From assembly GCA_950295325.1 (NCBI GenBank), contig OX485805.1:23983501-24047500 (forward strand): a DNA stretch of 64,000 nucleotides. The letters are read 5' to 3'. The stretch's first letter is position 1. Every line of letters begins with the position of its first letter. This document shows positions 45,601 through 56,387 of the stretch, piece by piece. The DNA comes from Polytrichum commune. Lineage: Eukaryota; Streptophyta; Polytrichopsida; Polytrichales; Polytrichaceae. A program made the translations under genes and the position numbers. Under the pieces are notes generated by a model. The model made no database searches, was not told the DNA's origin, and saw nothing but the letters and a program-made list of their open reading frames with translations.

Positions 45601-46910
45601 TCTTAGACCTCTTAGAACACCTAAATATGCATAGAGAATACACAGAGGAGTAAAAGATCATGAAAAGTTGAAGTATAATACTACCACAATAAATGTATTG
45701 ATGTTCTTCAACACATGTTCTAAGGATGTTTGTGTTGTTGCAGGGGTTCGTGTTGAACTATAGTAGGACAGAGGCATTGCGTACAAGGAAGGTCGTGAGG
45801 AATGCGTTGATCGATGTGATTGAGAATGGACGGCACCGCTCCACGGAATAGAATGTGAAAATTGTACTCCAGACAGCACCACGACGAAGACCTCCGGCGA
45901 AACGACATCGCAGAGTAAGGCTCAAGGTCGGACCTCGGAAAGTAGTCGACATGAGTTAGGTTGTATTTTTTACATGTGTAACATGTTGTAAAATAGACTT
46001 ACAGTTTCCATTACATTGTACAACATCAAATAGCGTGTAGTCATGTAGAACAGGATACACAGAACAGGATATAGAGAACCGAAAACACAGAATAGGATAC
46101 AAAGAACACTCGAAGGTCAAAGACCATTTGTACTGCTTTCAATAGCAACCATTTTGATATAAAGCAATGACATTTCACAAGATCATATGTGATTTGGAAT
46201 GTTGGGGGGTGTGTGGTTAGATGGGATCACTTGAGAGGGATTGGAGCAGTCATAATGAAAACGCATGAAATCCAGAAATAGTCGATGTGCAGTAGAAGAA
46301 GTGTAGAACAAGGGATGGGTAGGACAACTGGCGCGTGATCAACAAATGGGAAAGAACATGACACTATGAGCAGGACATGCGAGTTGCAGTACAACAAGGA
46401 AAATGAGCTCAGGTATGTCGTAACCAGAACATGAATCACCCATACTACACCCAGATATGGTACTTAGAAAGAACTTTTTTATTGTTAACACATAACTGTG
46501 CACACAAAATTAAAAACTATTACAAGTAAGAACTAACTGTGTACTGCATTACAAATATGCAGATAATGCAGATTATTGTTCACCCTTAAACCCTATCATT
46601 TGGAGCTGGAAAGTTTTCTCCTCGGCAACGGGAACTCCAGGAAACTCCTCCGGCGTTTTAAAGAGTTGTTGCATGTCCTCTCTGGAAACGAGGTTGTCGT
46701 AGGAGTCAACGGCATCCGTATAACACCTTGTGCAATAAGCTGGTTTTGCTTGCCCCGAATGTGCCTAAGGCCAGCGATCAAGTGAGTTTGCAGAACAGGA
46801 TGTTGCTCAGCCTTGAGTGCAAGGGTGGTGTAAATTTCGTGCGCGGTTGCGGCAGTAGGTGCTTATGAAGAATTCTCTTGGGAAAGGGGAGTCGAATTGA
46901 AGGAGTCCAT
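45601..46910. other. MULE interior between the converging gene blocks
   Basis: Holds a 3' tail of the plus-strand block (LRVRRRPPAKRHRRV-like basic peptide near 45880-45950, uncertain) and AT-rich DNA dense in AGAACA/GAACAGGATA words (46030-46110). No further gene. Confidence 0.4.
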
Positions 46911-49905
46911 CTAGGTAAACTGAGAAGAGAATTGCGAGGGGTTCTGTTCCTCGTCCACAGACACAGGGTCCACAGGAGTTAGAGTGATGTGATCTTTGTC
47001 AACATCAATTTGCAGAACATTGTCTTGCACTATAGGTTCAACTTCGAATGGCGTGCCGACGTCTTCCGGAACATGGATTTGAGTAGTCTGTTGTGACAGT
47101 CGTGCGTAGCAACGCGCAATTGGAGTGCCGCGCTGAGTTTCATGTCGTGTACCAGCTTCACGAACTATGGTACCATCTTCAATTCCAGGGTGGAGCATCT
47201 TGAAGACTTTAATGGTGTGCTTGCAAATCATGCCCTCGTTGGCGATGGGGCAGTCGCATTGTGCCCATTCAGAGTTCGGACATTTGATGGTCCACACTTT
47301 CGGGCGGTTGTTTACAGACCCCACATATGCAACATCTTCGTCCATACAAATGAGGACGTTACTGTCAGGTATGTCATTGGCTCCCATAATTGCAGGTGCA
47401 ACAATACCCTCTTGTTTCTTGTTGCGTATATATCCGTATGCTTTGCATTGGACATTGTACCAGTAATGAATCAAAACGTCACCCGTTAGATGATAAATAA
47501 GCCAGTCCATGCGCCTACCCACAAATCTCTCTTTGGCAGAGTTTAGAACACTCTTCAAATTGTTGTGGTAGGATTCAATAGCCGCATTAGTGTTCTGTCC
47601 TGCATGTGGTATCCGTCGCGCTCCGACGCACCACATTGGTGTCTTGGCTCACCAAACATCGTTCATGTATCTCATGAACACACTCGCCAATGGACGAGTA
47701 TTAGATATATTGTCAAGTTGGTCAAGGGCCCAGTCAATAGGATCATCGTCAACCTTGCAACATTTTTTGTACATTATGTCGCCGAGCATTTGAAGAACAG
47801 TGTTGCGTTCTGCAACGCTTGAAATTTTCTTGATGGCGTTCTCTGCCCATGATTTCCTGACATGCCACAAGCACAGGAAAATTTTGGCTTGCGGCTACAC
47901 CATGCTGCGCATGAGACAAAATAGCAGATTATGAGCTCAGATGATGAACATTGAGGAAAAAACATGTAACAGTGACGAATTAATAATTTACACCAATATG
48001 TAATGTAGGACACTGCAATACATATTGGGGTGAGACTACAAAGTAAAAGGTGCAAAACATACAAAAACTGCTTACCCAAATGTGTTAATTTCAGCCTGAG
48101 CATTGTCAACGATAATAGAGGATGGTAACCAATCATTTTTTATTATTTGAACCCTGTCATGCAGCGCTTGAAGAACTGGGTGGAGATCTTGTTCACGTGT
48201 CCGCGAAATGACAAAGAAAGCCACAGGTATGTCATTTCTCCAATCATCAAACACCATAACAGTGTGGAGTGGGTACTGTAGAAAACAATGAACATCATTG
48301 TTAGTATAGGGGCAGAACATGGTTGAAACAAATTGACTGGCAGTATGAGAAAATCATCACAGAACACGACGACGAAGATGAAGGACATTGACATTAGCTT
48401 ATCCTAGTTTGGCTGGTACCAAATGTGGCGTCAATGGAAAGAGCGTTGTTGTAACCGAAGTTTGCCATCATTTCAAGTTGTCATTCAATTTGTATGCCTA
48501 TGATGAAAGGTGAGTCGTCTTGTGTTTGAGAATTAAGGTCCAGTAGCGAGTGCTCTTGGTAGTAGAACACGTTGTCTGGATTCTCTGTTGCCCACATACG
48601 GACGTTAATCGGGTCGGACGGATGTTTCTCCCACAGGTCTTCAGCCCTCTTTCGACATATGTTTCTGACGTCGGATGGCAACAAGAATGTGTCACGCGTC
48701 ACCAGTCCATTAGACACGGCAAGCTCACGAACCTCTTTGGTGTGTTGTTGCATGATTTGGGCAGGGGATAACCCATAGGCATGCATTTGAGCAATTTTTT
48801 GTTTCATTTCATCTGAAAGACCAGCACCGAGCGCATATCTAAATCCACCGATCATGGTGCCGTGGCAGTGTTCTCCAGCTTGATTCAAGTGTTCTGCATT
48901 TTCATAAATTAGCAAACACAACGAGTGGTCCAGATAGGGCTTCTTCGCAAGAAAACAACATTGGCACCCTCGCTTCACTTAGTTGCCCGCATATGTCTTG
49001 CCAATGCGCACAGCCTTTGGACGGATTGATTTGCTCACTGCGAAAGACTCGTATTCCGGTACTACCTTCTTACCTCGCTTTTTCTTCTATAACATCTTCT
49101 GTTTTTTTTGTGTAGATTTCAGTAGAGCTTGCATATCATGTGCAACAATATCACTCCTATCTTCAGGGCCAAAATTGCACATGTATCTGCAATGGCAATG
49201 GAAGAACACATGTATTGAATATGTATCATTTTATATGTACATAATTGCAGAACATGGAATCCATACACCCTCATGAACAGTAAGGACAATGTGCTGCAAA
49301 TTGTGGAGTGTAGAATGAAATGCATAAGTTTGATATTTGGCTGCTAAGCACATTATGACAAGCAGAACATAAATAGTGTGTGGTTTCAAATTCAGAGTAG
49401 GCAGTAGGTCAAACCTCAGTACAATTGCAGGACTGTGTGCACGAGGTGTTCGCAAGGAGTTTGGCAAGTTAACACGCACGATTTCCTTGGTGAAATTGCA
49501 GGGAAATTGATGATGTTGTTGCTCGCCTTTAATGAAATCATCAAGTCTCTCCCACAATATTACAGCTAGCTTAGAGGTTTTCTGTATCCCTTGGCCTTGA
49601 GTAACGTGGTTGGTCCACAGCAAGTCATCCATAGCAAATACACCTGGAGAAGGATTTTGAACTTTCTCTCTCAACGAAATTATAAGATCAGCCTGCATTG
49701 CACGAAATGTTGCAGGAGCGATTTGTGGGAGGGCATCATCGCACTCTACACTGGATTGAGGATTTGACAAATTGCGGGGGAAATGGATGGTCGCCTTCTC
49801 TTGCACAGAATTTGGGGAGGCCATTTCCATAAATACGAATGTGATGAGGGAGGGGATGTGTCCTTGCAAGGTGAAGGCGGTGAAGAAAATTTGAGCAGTA
49901 CCCAA
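46911..49905 (-). pseudogene. MULE transposase with SWIM zinc finger, one in-frame stop
   Basis: Coding blocks on the minus strand: 49231-49905 (N-terminal region), 48481-48978 (HPSDPINVRMWATENPD, FYYQEHS), ~48390-48480 (SIDATFG, first catalytic Asp), 48072-~48280 (YPLHTVMVFDDWRNDIPVAF, SSIIVDNAQAE, second Asp), 47649-~47890 (IFLCLWHVRKSW, the C..H block) and 46911-47636 (NAAIESYHNNLKS with the catalytic Glu, then the SWIM finger CDCPIANEGMICKH). The order is that of plant MULE/FAR1-type DDE transposases. A TGA codon (47649-47651) separates the last two blocks in the same frame, where a coding codon is expected; one intron junction (near 47890) is also not clean. The ATG could be the one before EMASPNSVQEK. 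Confidence 0.85.
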
Positions 49906-50059
49906 CTACTTCGAACAGTAGAACTGGAAACAGATAGCAAAGAACTCCAATTCTGAAAACGCGAGCACAAATGACGAAACCCTAAACCATCACACACTAT
50001 GCAAATAAATGTGTGCGCGCTCTGCGTTCCAAGACCCTTAAACCCTATATCCAAAAATC

Positions 50060-50480
50060 ACTCCATTCGCAGACCTGTAGAGCATGTTCTGTATAGGTAG
50101 ATATTGATAACGAATCCATTTACAGATCTGCAGATCATGTTCTGTATAGGTAGATATTGAGAACGAGTCCATTTACAAATTTGCAGAGCATGTTATGTAT
50201 AGGTAGATATTGAGAACGAGTCCATTTACAGATTTGCAGAGCATGTTCTCTATACGTAGAGATTGAGAACGAGTCCATTCTGCAGATCTGCAGAGCATGT
50301 TCTGTATAGGTACATATGCAGAACGACTCCATCGCAGATCTACAGGAAATGTTCTGTATAGGTAGATATACAGAACGACTCCATCGCAGATCTGAAGGGA
50401 ATGTTCAATATAGGTAGATATACAGAAACACTCCATCGCAGATTTGCAGAGCATGTACTGTATATGTACATATGCAGAAC
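50060..50480 (-). repeat. Right subterminal tandem array of the MULE, 53-bp units
   Basis: About eight units with landmarks CATGTTCTGTATAGGTAGAT at 50083, 50136, 50189, 50242, 50296 and onward, spacing 53-54 bp. Each also has GAACGAGTCC or GAACGACTCC and GCAGATCTGCAGAGC. Followed to ~50560 by CAGAACTGG/TATACAG words. Confidence 0.92.
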
Positions 50481-50799
50481 TGGGTCTCGATGTACAGATC
50501 TGGGTATACAGAACAGCAGATGCAGAACTGGATATACAGTACCCTATACTTGTAACATTGTGTATATAACAGTGTATGTATATATATACAAGTATCTTAG
50601 TATATGTCAATGTCGTGTACTAAATCCTAGCTACGCAGGTCTGGAGGACGCCTTCAACGCAGACGTGGAGTGGATGAACGTGGAGTGGAGTGGATGGACG
50701 GTTGGACACTGCTGACGTCACTTCGCGGGCAGTCCTGTACCTGTTAGAGGTGCCCCCTATAAGTTCGTGGGGGGGTATTTAACGTCCTCCCTTACAAAG

Positions 50800-50877
50800 T
50801 AGGGAAGAGATTCTGTTGCATTGGCCCCATTGAACTAGTGCGGGTGCTTGTTCTCCAAGAGCCCTCTTCTTCTAATA
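50800..50877. mobile_element. Right part of the CACTA-like MITE split by the MULE
   Basis: Reverse complement contains TTAGAAGAAGAGGG and AAGCACCCGCACTAG, matching the left part at 35785-35978. Confidence 0.5.
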
Positions 50878-51039
50878 TCAGATTGAACTACGCATTGTAA
50901 ACTATTCTGAAGATTACTCACAAAGAAAAGGTCAAAGAAACCAACAGGCTTGCTATTATGATAAAATATCAACTGCTCGTTTTGTATTGTACTATATACA
51001 GTCCTGTGTTGTGCCTCTTTTGGCCCCACAGACTCACCC

Positions 51040-51295
51040 ACATACCAGTGATCGGGGAGATTTTTGGGCATAAGCGGTTCAGATCCGAGTGTTTGCAAGT
51101 GCAACCGGTTACATGTTGGCATCCTCCGGTTTTCCTTTATTCAATTGGGTATATTCTATAAATTCCTCTAAAATGATCGGTAATTTTTCTGCAGTCTTGA
51201 ACTTCAACCGGTTATTTCTCAAACTCAACCAGTTCATTTGTAACTAACTGCCGGTTCTCCCCAATCATAGCCACATACAGTAGCATTACTGCACA
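51040..51295 (+). repeat. Dispersed repeat family C, copy 1
   Basis: Starts near GGGGAGATTTTTGGGCATAA and continues through GTTACATGTTG, GGTATATTC, AGTCTTGAACTTCA and CGGTTATTTCT. Shared with 55690-55950 (plus) and 63765-64000 (minus); the first words also occur at 5905. Possibly the end of an LTR-type element beginning TGTCCGGGGAG. Confidence 0.7.
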
Positions 51296-51314
51296 TTCTT
51301 AAGCAGTCAAAGGC

Positions 51315-51352
51315 GGGAGACATTAAAGTCCCCCCCCACGAACTTTCAGGGT
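51315..51352 (+). repeat. Isolated MULE-like terminal sequence
   Basis: GGGAGACATTAAAGTCCCCC then CCCACGAACTTTCAGGG resembles the terminal repeat of the large MULE (GGAGGACGTTAAATACCCCC...). No partner end was found nearby. Confidence 0.5.
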
Positions 51353-52290
51353 TGTCAAATCCGGGCGGGGGCAGCCCTCCAGCGAAATTTCTGCCCCGCC
51401 CGGGATTTTTTCAAACCCGCCCGAAAATAGCTACCCGCCCCGCCCGAAAACAAAAAAAAACATTTCTCTTGCATTTTTGAAGGCCGCTTGATCACAAATC
51501 CCATATTGAGTGCATTTCACCTTCAAGGTCTCAAATCCAATATATATGTGCACTTCCACCTAGTAAATAAGCCATTAAATGGAATTTCATTCTGAAAGTG
51601 AAACCATCAACCAAGAACGTAATTAACTTGGAAGTCCAAAATTTACAAAATCATCGTCAACATTGAGGTTATAATTTTTATGACTTACCATTTGAAATTG
51701 TCTATGTCATTCTAAAATGACACTTAAATTTAGTGTGCTGATGTGGTATGCATATTTTATAATATTTTGGATAATTCCGTCTACTTTCACAAGTATTCAT
51801 ACGCACCTATTCCAAAAATATACTTACTGGAAAAATGACACTTAAATTTAGTGTGCTGATGTGGTATGCATATTTTATAATATTTTGGATAATTCCGTCT
51901 ACTTTCACAAGTATTCATACGCACCTATTCCAAAAATATACTTACTGGAACTAGTTAATCAATTATTTTAATTACTGGATTTAATTGGAGTTAATTCCAT
52001 TAATTAAAATTTAAAATTAATAGGCTTACTGGAAATAAAAAATTGATTATTGTAATTACTGGAATTGATTGGATTTAATTGGAGTTAATTCCAGTAATTA
52101 AATTTTAAGATTAATTACTCTTACTTAATTTGGAAAGCATACTTTCTGATTTATTTGGAATTAATTAGGATTAATCAGAATTAATTAGACATAATTACAT
52201 TCAATCACACTTAATTGGAATAGGTGCGTATGAATACTTGTGAAAGTAGACGGAATTATCTAAAATATTATAAAATATGCTTCCCGCAAT
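51346..52290. mobile_element. hAT-like/foldback repeat with tandem and inverted 110-bp segments
   Basis: Begins CAGGGTTGTCAAATCCGGGC, a word typical of hAT-type ends. 51450-51620 is related to 53390-53600, and partly, in inverse orientation, to 54345-54410. A 119-bp segment (start ATGACACTTAAATTTAGTG at 51716) is repeated directly at 51834. Its second half recurs inverted at 52219-52285 (GTAGACGGAATTATC). The centre repeats ATTGGAGTTAATTCCAGTAA. Non-coding. Element boundaries are uncertain. Confidence 0.5.
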
Positions 52291-52429
52291 TAGACCTGTT
52301 CTAACGGCCTCCAGTCCCCTTCCCCGGATATTCCTAGGGCACAGTAGCCCTTATCCCATAATGAACACCTTCGATGCCTCATTCGGCCAATAAAAACCCA
52401 GCACCATAAACCAAAGTAAAAATCCAATC

Positions 52430-52640
52430 CTCCTATGACTAATTCTCAATCAATTCCTCTTCCCATCTTAACAAGAGAGGTTTACCACACTAGCCTAAAA
52501 TCTAAATCACAACACGACTTCACTCTTCACTCTTTTTATGGTTTTAAAATAACTAATGAACAATCCCCTGCCAAGTTTTAAAGACTTCCAAGCTTAAGGA
52601 CCCATGTGGGCACCATATTGGGCTCACACTCTTGCATTCT
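52430..52640 (+). repeat. Dispersed repeat family E
   Basis: Similar to ~42830-43050 inside the MULE: ACACGACTTCACTCTT, CTCTTTTTATG, then CATGTGGGCACCATATTGGG and CTCACA. Confidence 0.55.
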
Positions 52641-52709
52641 TGAAGTCTCCAATTCAATCTTCTATAATCTCCAATACAATGGAATGTTGATTTTACCCTA
52701 GTCGATGAA

Positions 52710-53355
52710 AGGGAGAAGAATATAATGCGAGAAGAATCACATGAACTTGGTGCTCTGATTTCAAAGTTGCGATTGGGTGATGATAAGATGTCATTCGAGA
52801 TTTATATTCAGATGGAAGGGGAAGAGATTACTAAGCTAGAATTAAGTATTGATGAGTTGGTGAACGCCGCTTTGGGAACTAATCATGCACAAGGCTTTGA
52901 TCTCAATGTTGATTTGCATTCAATAGATGTGGATGATGTTGCTCCACCTACACTAAAGCTTAGTGATGCTAAACGTCATGCATCATTGTTGTCTAATTTC
53001 TTATCATACAACTCTTTACATTTTGGTGTTATTGAAAATTCTTAGCTTTCAAAAGCTAGTAAGGAATTTAGAAAAGTTGCTAACTTAGATAGGCAACACC
53101 AAACATCTTTGAACTCTTATTTCAAGAGTTCTTGAATATATTTGTATTTGTTTGGAGTTATAAGTTATTATTTTATACAATCTATAATGTTTAAACTCGT
53201 TGTATATGTTTTGAAGCTCATATTTCTTATGTTTTTGTATTCCCTTAATAGTACAACAATTTTAGGCCATTTGTCATATTAATGAGAAGACGACACCTTG
53301 ATAATACGACATTTTTTGCATTTCTCAAAGGTGTCATACTAAAGAGGGAGAACAG
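52710..53355 (+). pseudogene. C-terminal relic of a pogo/Tigger-type transposase and element end
   Basis: The frame at 52725-53045 reads ISKLRLGDDKMSFEIYIQME, then a LSIDELVNAAL segment, then LSDAKRHASLLSNFLSYNSL; after one stop the same frame continues with EFRKVANLDRQHQTSLNSYF. This is the pattern of the acidic carboxy tail of CENP-B/Tigger-type transposases (an I..L...D.M...EYI-like segment, then E.LSD.EIV). The DDE core is absent. Downstream, 53270-53355 reads like a pogo-type end: TCATACTAAAGAGGGAGAAC then AGTA. It may belong to the same group that mobilised the MITE at 3823. Confidence 0.5.
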
Positions 53356-53389
53356 TATGAATGTACCTTCACTTTGCCATACTAAAGGT

Positions 53390-54480
53390 TAGTTTCCATG
53401 TAGGACGCTCGCCCACCAAATTCTCGTGGCAATGTAAATTTCATTATGTAGAATCCCATATCAAACGCATCACTCTTCAAGATCAAATATATACATGCAT
53501 TCAATATCACTTAGAATACAAGCAATTGATAGGATTTTGTTCCCAAAATGACACACATTAATGAGGCATGTAATCAGCTTGGAAAGCAAGAAAATGAATA
53601 AAAAAAATTCATTAGTGATTATCTTATAGTTTTTGTGACTTTTGCCATTTGAAAGGGCCTTTGTTGTTTTAAAACTGAACGTAGATTGATTCACTTGTTG
53701 TTTGTATATTGCCTTTGCCTGATTCTTTTGAGTGTATAAATACTTGTGAAAACTCGTACTAATTCAAATTTATAATATTTCAATTAATGCTCAATTAAGC
53801 TAATTCAAACTAATCAAGTATCTTGGGTCTAAGGGTTTAGGGTTTAGTTATGGGTTTAGGGCCCTTAAATAAGAGTTAAGGGTTTACGGTTCACGGTTCA
53901 CGGTGTATGGTGTATGGTTTAGTTTAAGGTTCATGGCTCTTAATTAAGGGGGTTAAAGGTTTATGATTTACGATTTAGTTTAGGCTTTAGGGTTTGCATT
54001 GCACTTATTAAGTTTGAATGTATATGAATTCGTGTGAAAGGAGAAGCCATTGATTACATTATTATAGAACAAATTAGTAGAAATTTCCATAAATATATAT
54101 GTACATTCAAAAGAACTGCTCAAATGATTGAGAAAACGTAAATTAGCCTAAGAGTTGAAGTTCTATTGGAAACAGCAAAGGCCATTTCAATTGGTAAGAA
54201 ACAAAAGTTCTGGCCTCATTATTATTAATTAGGAATGTTGATAATATTCTTACTTCCAAAAACAATCACATGCTTTATTGATAGATGAAATTTCAACAAA
54301 TTACTTGATTTGTGGGAGGAAGTGAAGATATATAAACTGAACTTAAAGGTGAGGTGCACTCAATACGGTTTTCATGGTCAAGCGGCCTTCAAAAATGCTT
54401 TTGTGGGGCAATGTAGCCAACCATCTCGGGCGGGGTTGGCAAAGGCATTGACTCCATTTTGAGGAGATGTTAGTGACTAG
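53390..54480. mobile_element. Second copy of the hAT-like repeat, with embedded telomere-like DNA
   Basis: 53450-53600 resembles 51480-51630 (AATCCCATATCAAACGC.., CTTCAAGATCAAATATATAC). 54345-54410 is the inverse of 51450-51520 (GATCAAGCGGCCTTCAAAAATGC-like core). The right end, CTCGGGCGGGGTTGGC, mirrors the GGGCGGGG at the left end of the copy at 51346. No long ORF. Confidence 0.45.
53823..53995 (+). repeat. Interstitial telomere-like repeats
   Basis: Degenerate TTTAGGG units: GGGTTTAGGGTTTAG, GGTTTAGGGCCC, GGGTTTACGGTTCACGG, GGTTTAGTTTAAGG and TTTAGGGTTTG. Confidence 0.7.
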
Positions 54481-54589
54481 GGCTGGTCCATGATCTCCAT
54501 TTTAGAAACCAACGTTTTCAAACTTGTGTGGCCTTTTCTTTAACTTTTAAAGGCAGGTCTTGCTGCATACACTTAAAGGCAAGTCTCAT

Positions 54590-54935
54590 AGAAAGGGTTA
54601 TTTGGCTCACTTTTCATGTCCTCCAACTTTGACCGCTTAGATTTACACAACAAAATTCGTGTTGCATTAGCAAATCTACGATTGAACATCTGCAAGAACC
54701 GAAATGGAAATTGGATCTCTCTTGATTTAGTTATGGTTATTGGAAATGCATGTCTATAGATTTCTTAACTGGATACATAGATCCTCCCACTTATGTCCAT
54801 TATTGCATGTAGAACACTTACTCATATTTGAAGACATAGTTTACTCTACATTAAACATGTGTCTTTATGATGTTTGCTCTTTGATCCTCACCGAACCAAA
54901 TACCAATCAAATATAGAAGTAGTCCGATTGCGAAA
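54590..54935 (+). repeat. Dispersed repeat family B, copy 2
   Basis: Shares with 18868-19050 the ordered words GGGTTATT, TTTTCATG, TTTACACAACAAAA, TGCATTAGCAAA and GATCCTCACCGAACCA. Confidence 0.6.
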
Positions 54936-55064
54936 ACGAACCACTGAAGACCCATCTGCCTTACAAACATGGGATGGAAGGCAGGGATATTGTTCATGGG
55001 GTTGCCTATATATCTTAGTGATCTCCAGGTAATGAAGTTGCCTGCAACAATCCAACTGATTTAG

Positions 55065-55650
55065 GGCGGCTTTATATTAGGGCCCATTTGGCAGCCGGCC
55101 CATTTGGGGTAGAGTCCACTTGGACTTGAAGTGGGCCTTACTTTACTCTAACTTTAGCCCTACTTTACAAAGTGGGCCGTTGAGTGGGCCTTGCAATATA
55201 AAGTCCATAGGACCACTTGTAGGGTCCAAATTGGAAATTCCGCTTTAAAGTGGGCCTTCCAAATGGGCCTAGGGACTTTATATTGTAAGGCCCAATCCAC
55301 AGCCCACTTTGTCTTAAATGAATTATGCCCTTTCTTGAACTAAAGTCATAAAGTCATAAAGTCATAAAGTCATAAATGACTATATGACGGAAGTTGGGTG
55401 AAGTGGGCCGTAGATGCGAAGTGGGTCTCCATAAACCCTCGACCCATTTATTTGCCGGCGGCCCACTTTTTTCCCTCCAAAACGCCGCCATGTCACCCGC
55501 CACGCAAGCTCTAGGAGAAGTGGGCCGACTCTCAATATAAAGCCCTTGGGACCATATTAGGGTCCATTTGGGCAATCTAAGCACTCTCATTGGTTGATGC
55601 CTAGGGTTTGGAAATGGGCCCTAGAAATGGGCCCTAATATAAAGCCGCCC
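55065..55650. mobile_element. Tourist-type (PIF/Harbinger) MITE with TTA duplication
   Basis: A 586-bp element with perfect inverted ends of about 26 bp beginning GGGCGGCTTTATATTAGGGC, flanked by TTA on both sides (55062-55064 and 55651-55653). A TTA/TAA duplication and GG-starting ends are the signature of Tourist elements. Inner words GTGGGCC and CAATATAAAG recur in both orientations; AGTCATAA is repeated four times near 55345. The ORFs inside are not genes. Confidence 0.85.
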
Positions 55651-55689
55651 TTAGACCAAATAGAGCACCGAGTGAAATTTAAGGAAGCG

Positions 55690-55950
55690 ATGGGCTTGCT
55701 CACCAGGTGTCCACTCCGGGAGAACTTTTGGGCATAACTGGTGAAATTCCTTAGGTTTTCCAACTTGTCAAAACAGGTTACATGTTGTGATCTTTCGGTT
55801 ATTCTTTATTGTTTGAGGTATATTCCACAGATTACTTCAGAACGATCTGTAACTTTCTGAAGTCTTGAACTTCATCCGGTTATTTCTTAAACTCAACTGC
55901 TTCATCTGTAATGAGCAGCTGAGTCTTCCTCTTCATTGGTCCACTTACAC
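55690..55950 (+). repeat. Dispersed repeat family C, copy 2
   Basis: TGTCCACTCCGGGAGAACTT then TTGGGCATAACTGG, GGTTACATGTTG, GGTATATTCCACAGATTACT and AGTCTTGAACTTCATCCGG, co-linear with 51040-51295. Confidence 0.7.
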
Positions 55951-56003
55951 AATAAATATTCAAGGTGGGGCTGTTGCAGTGACTCTCTTGTTGACATGTA
56001 TAA

Positions 56004-56387
56004 ACTACACTAAATATGATATTTAGGGTCATCCATTCTGGTTGCGTTGTTCAATACTAATCGTAAACCACGGTATAGTGTCACCGACACTAAATGCTAA
56101 CCCCACGTTCTTTGTCATCTCTTGTAAATTTTGGGGGGGATTATAGATTTATACTATTGCAATTCCTATCACTTACTAAGTGGTTTAGTCATCCAAGTTA
56201 CAATCATCCATGACAAAATTTCATCACAAGTTCGTGACAAGAGTAAGGTAGGGTATTGACTAATGAATGAACTCATCCATCATCCATGACAACATTTGTT
56301 CACTTATTCATAGGAAGTGTCATCCAAAATGTTGCCATAGCTAGTGACATTAAATACCATATGACACTAAATGTCATATTTAGTGTA
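56004..56387. mobile_element. MITE family D, copy 2
   Basis: Ends ACTACACTAAATATGATATT on the left; the reverse complement of the right reads ACTACACTAAATATGACATT. Same ends as 22470-22698 but 384 bp long with a different interior. Confidence 0.75.

Larger units (their letters stand above)
35988..50790. mobile_element. Mutator-like element (MULE), 14.8 kb, with transposase and ULP1-type gene
   Basis: Bounded by a perfect 9-bp duplication CTTACAAAG (35979-35987 and 50791-50799), the size typical of Mutator elements. The ends are inverted: the left starts GGGGGACGTTAAGTACCCCC then ACGAACTTATAGGGG; the right, reverse-complemented, GGAGGACGTTAAATACCCCC with the same continuation. Similarity fades after ~70 bp. 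Inside are a minus-strand MULE transposase (46911-49905), plus-strand exons (38861-41414), a ULP1-like relic (43221-45600), tandem arrays near both ends (36110-37960 and 50060-50480), and a ~1.7-kb nested repeat region. The combination of MULE transposase and ULP1 protease is known from Kaonashi-type plant MULEs. The intact duplication suggests a fairly young insertion, although the genes are already damaged. Confidence 0.9.

Noticed and set aside
50135-50610. Minus-strand ORFs with repeated CTYTEHALQICR-type peptides
   Set aside because: Translation of the 53-bp subterminal array of the MULE; not a gene.
55354-55590. 78-codon ORF inside 55065-55650
   Set aside because: Lies within the Tourist-type MITE; chance ORF.
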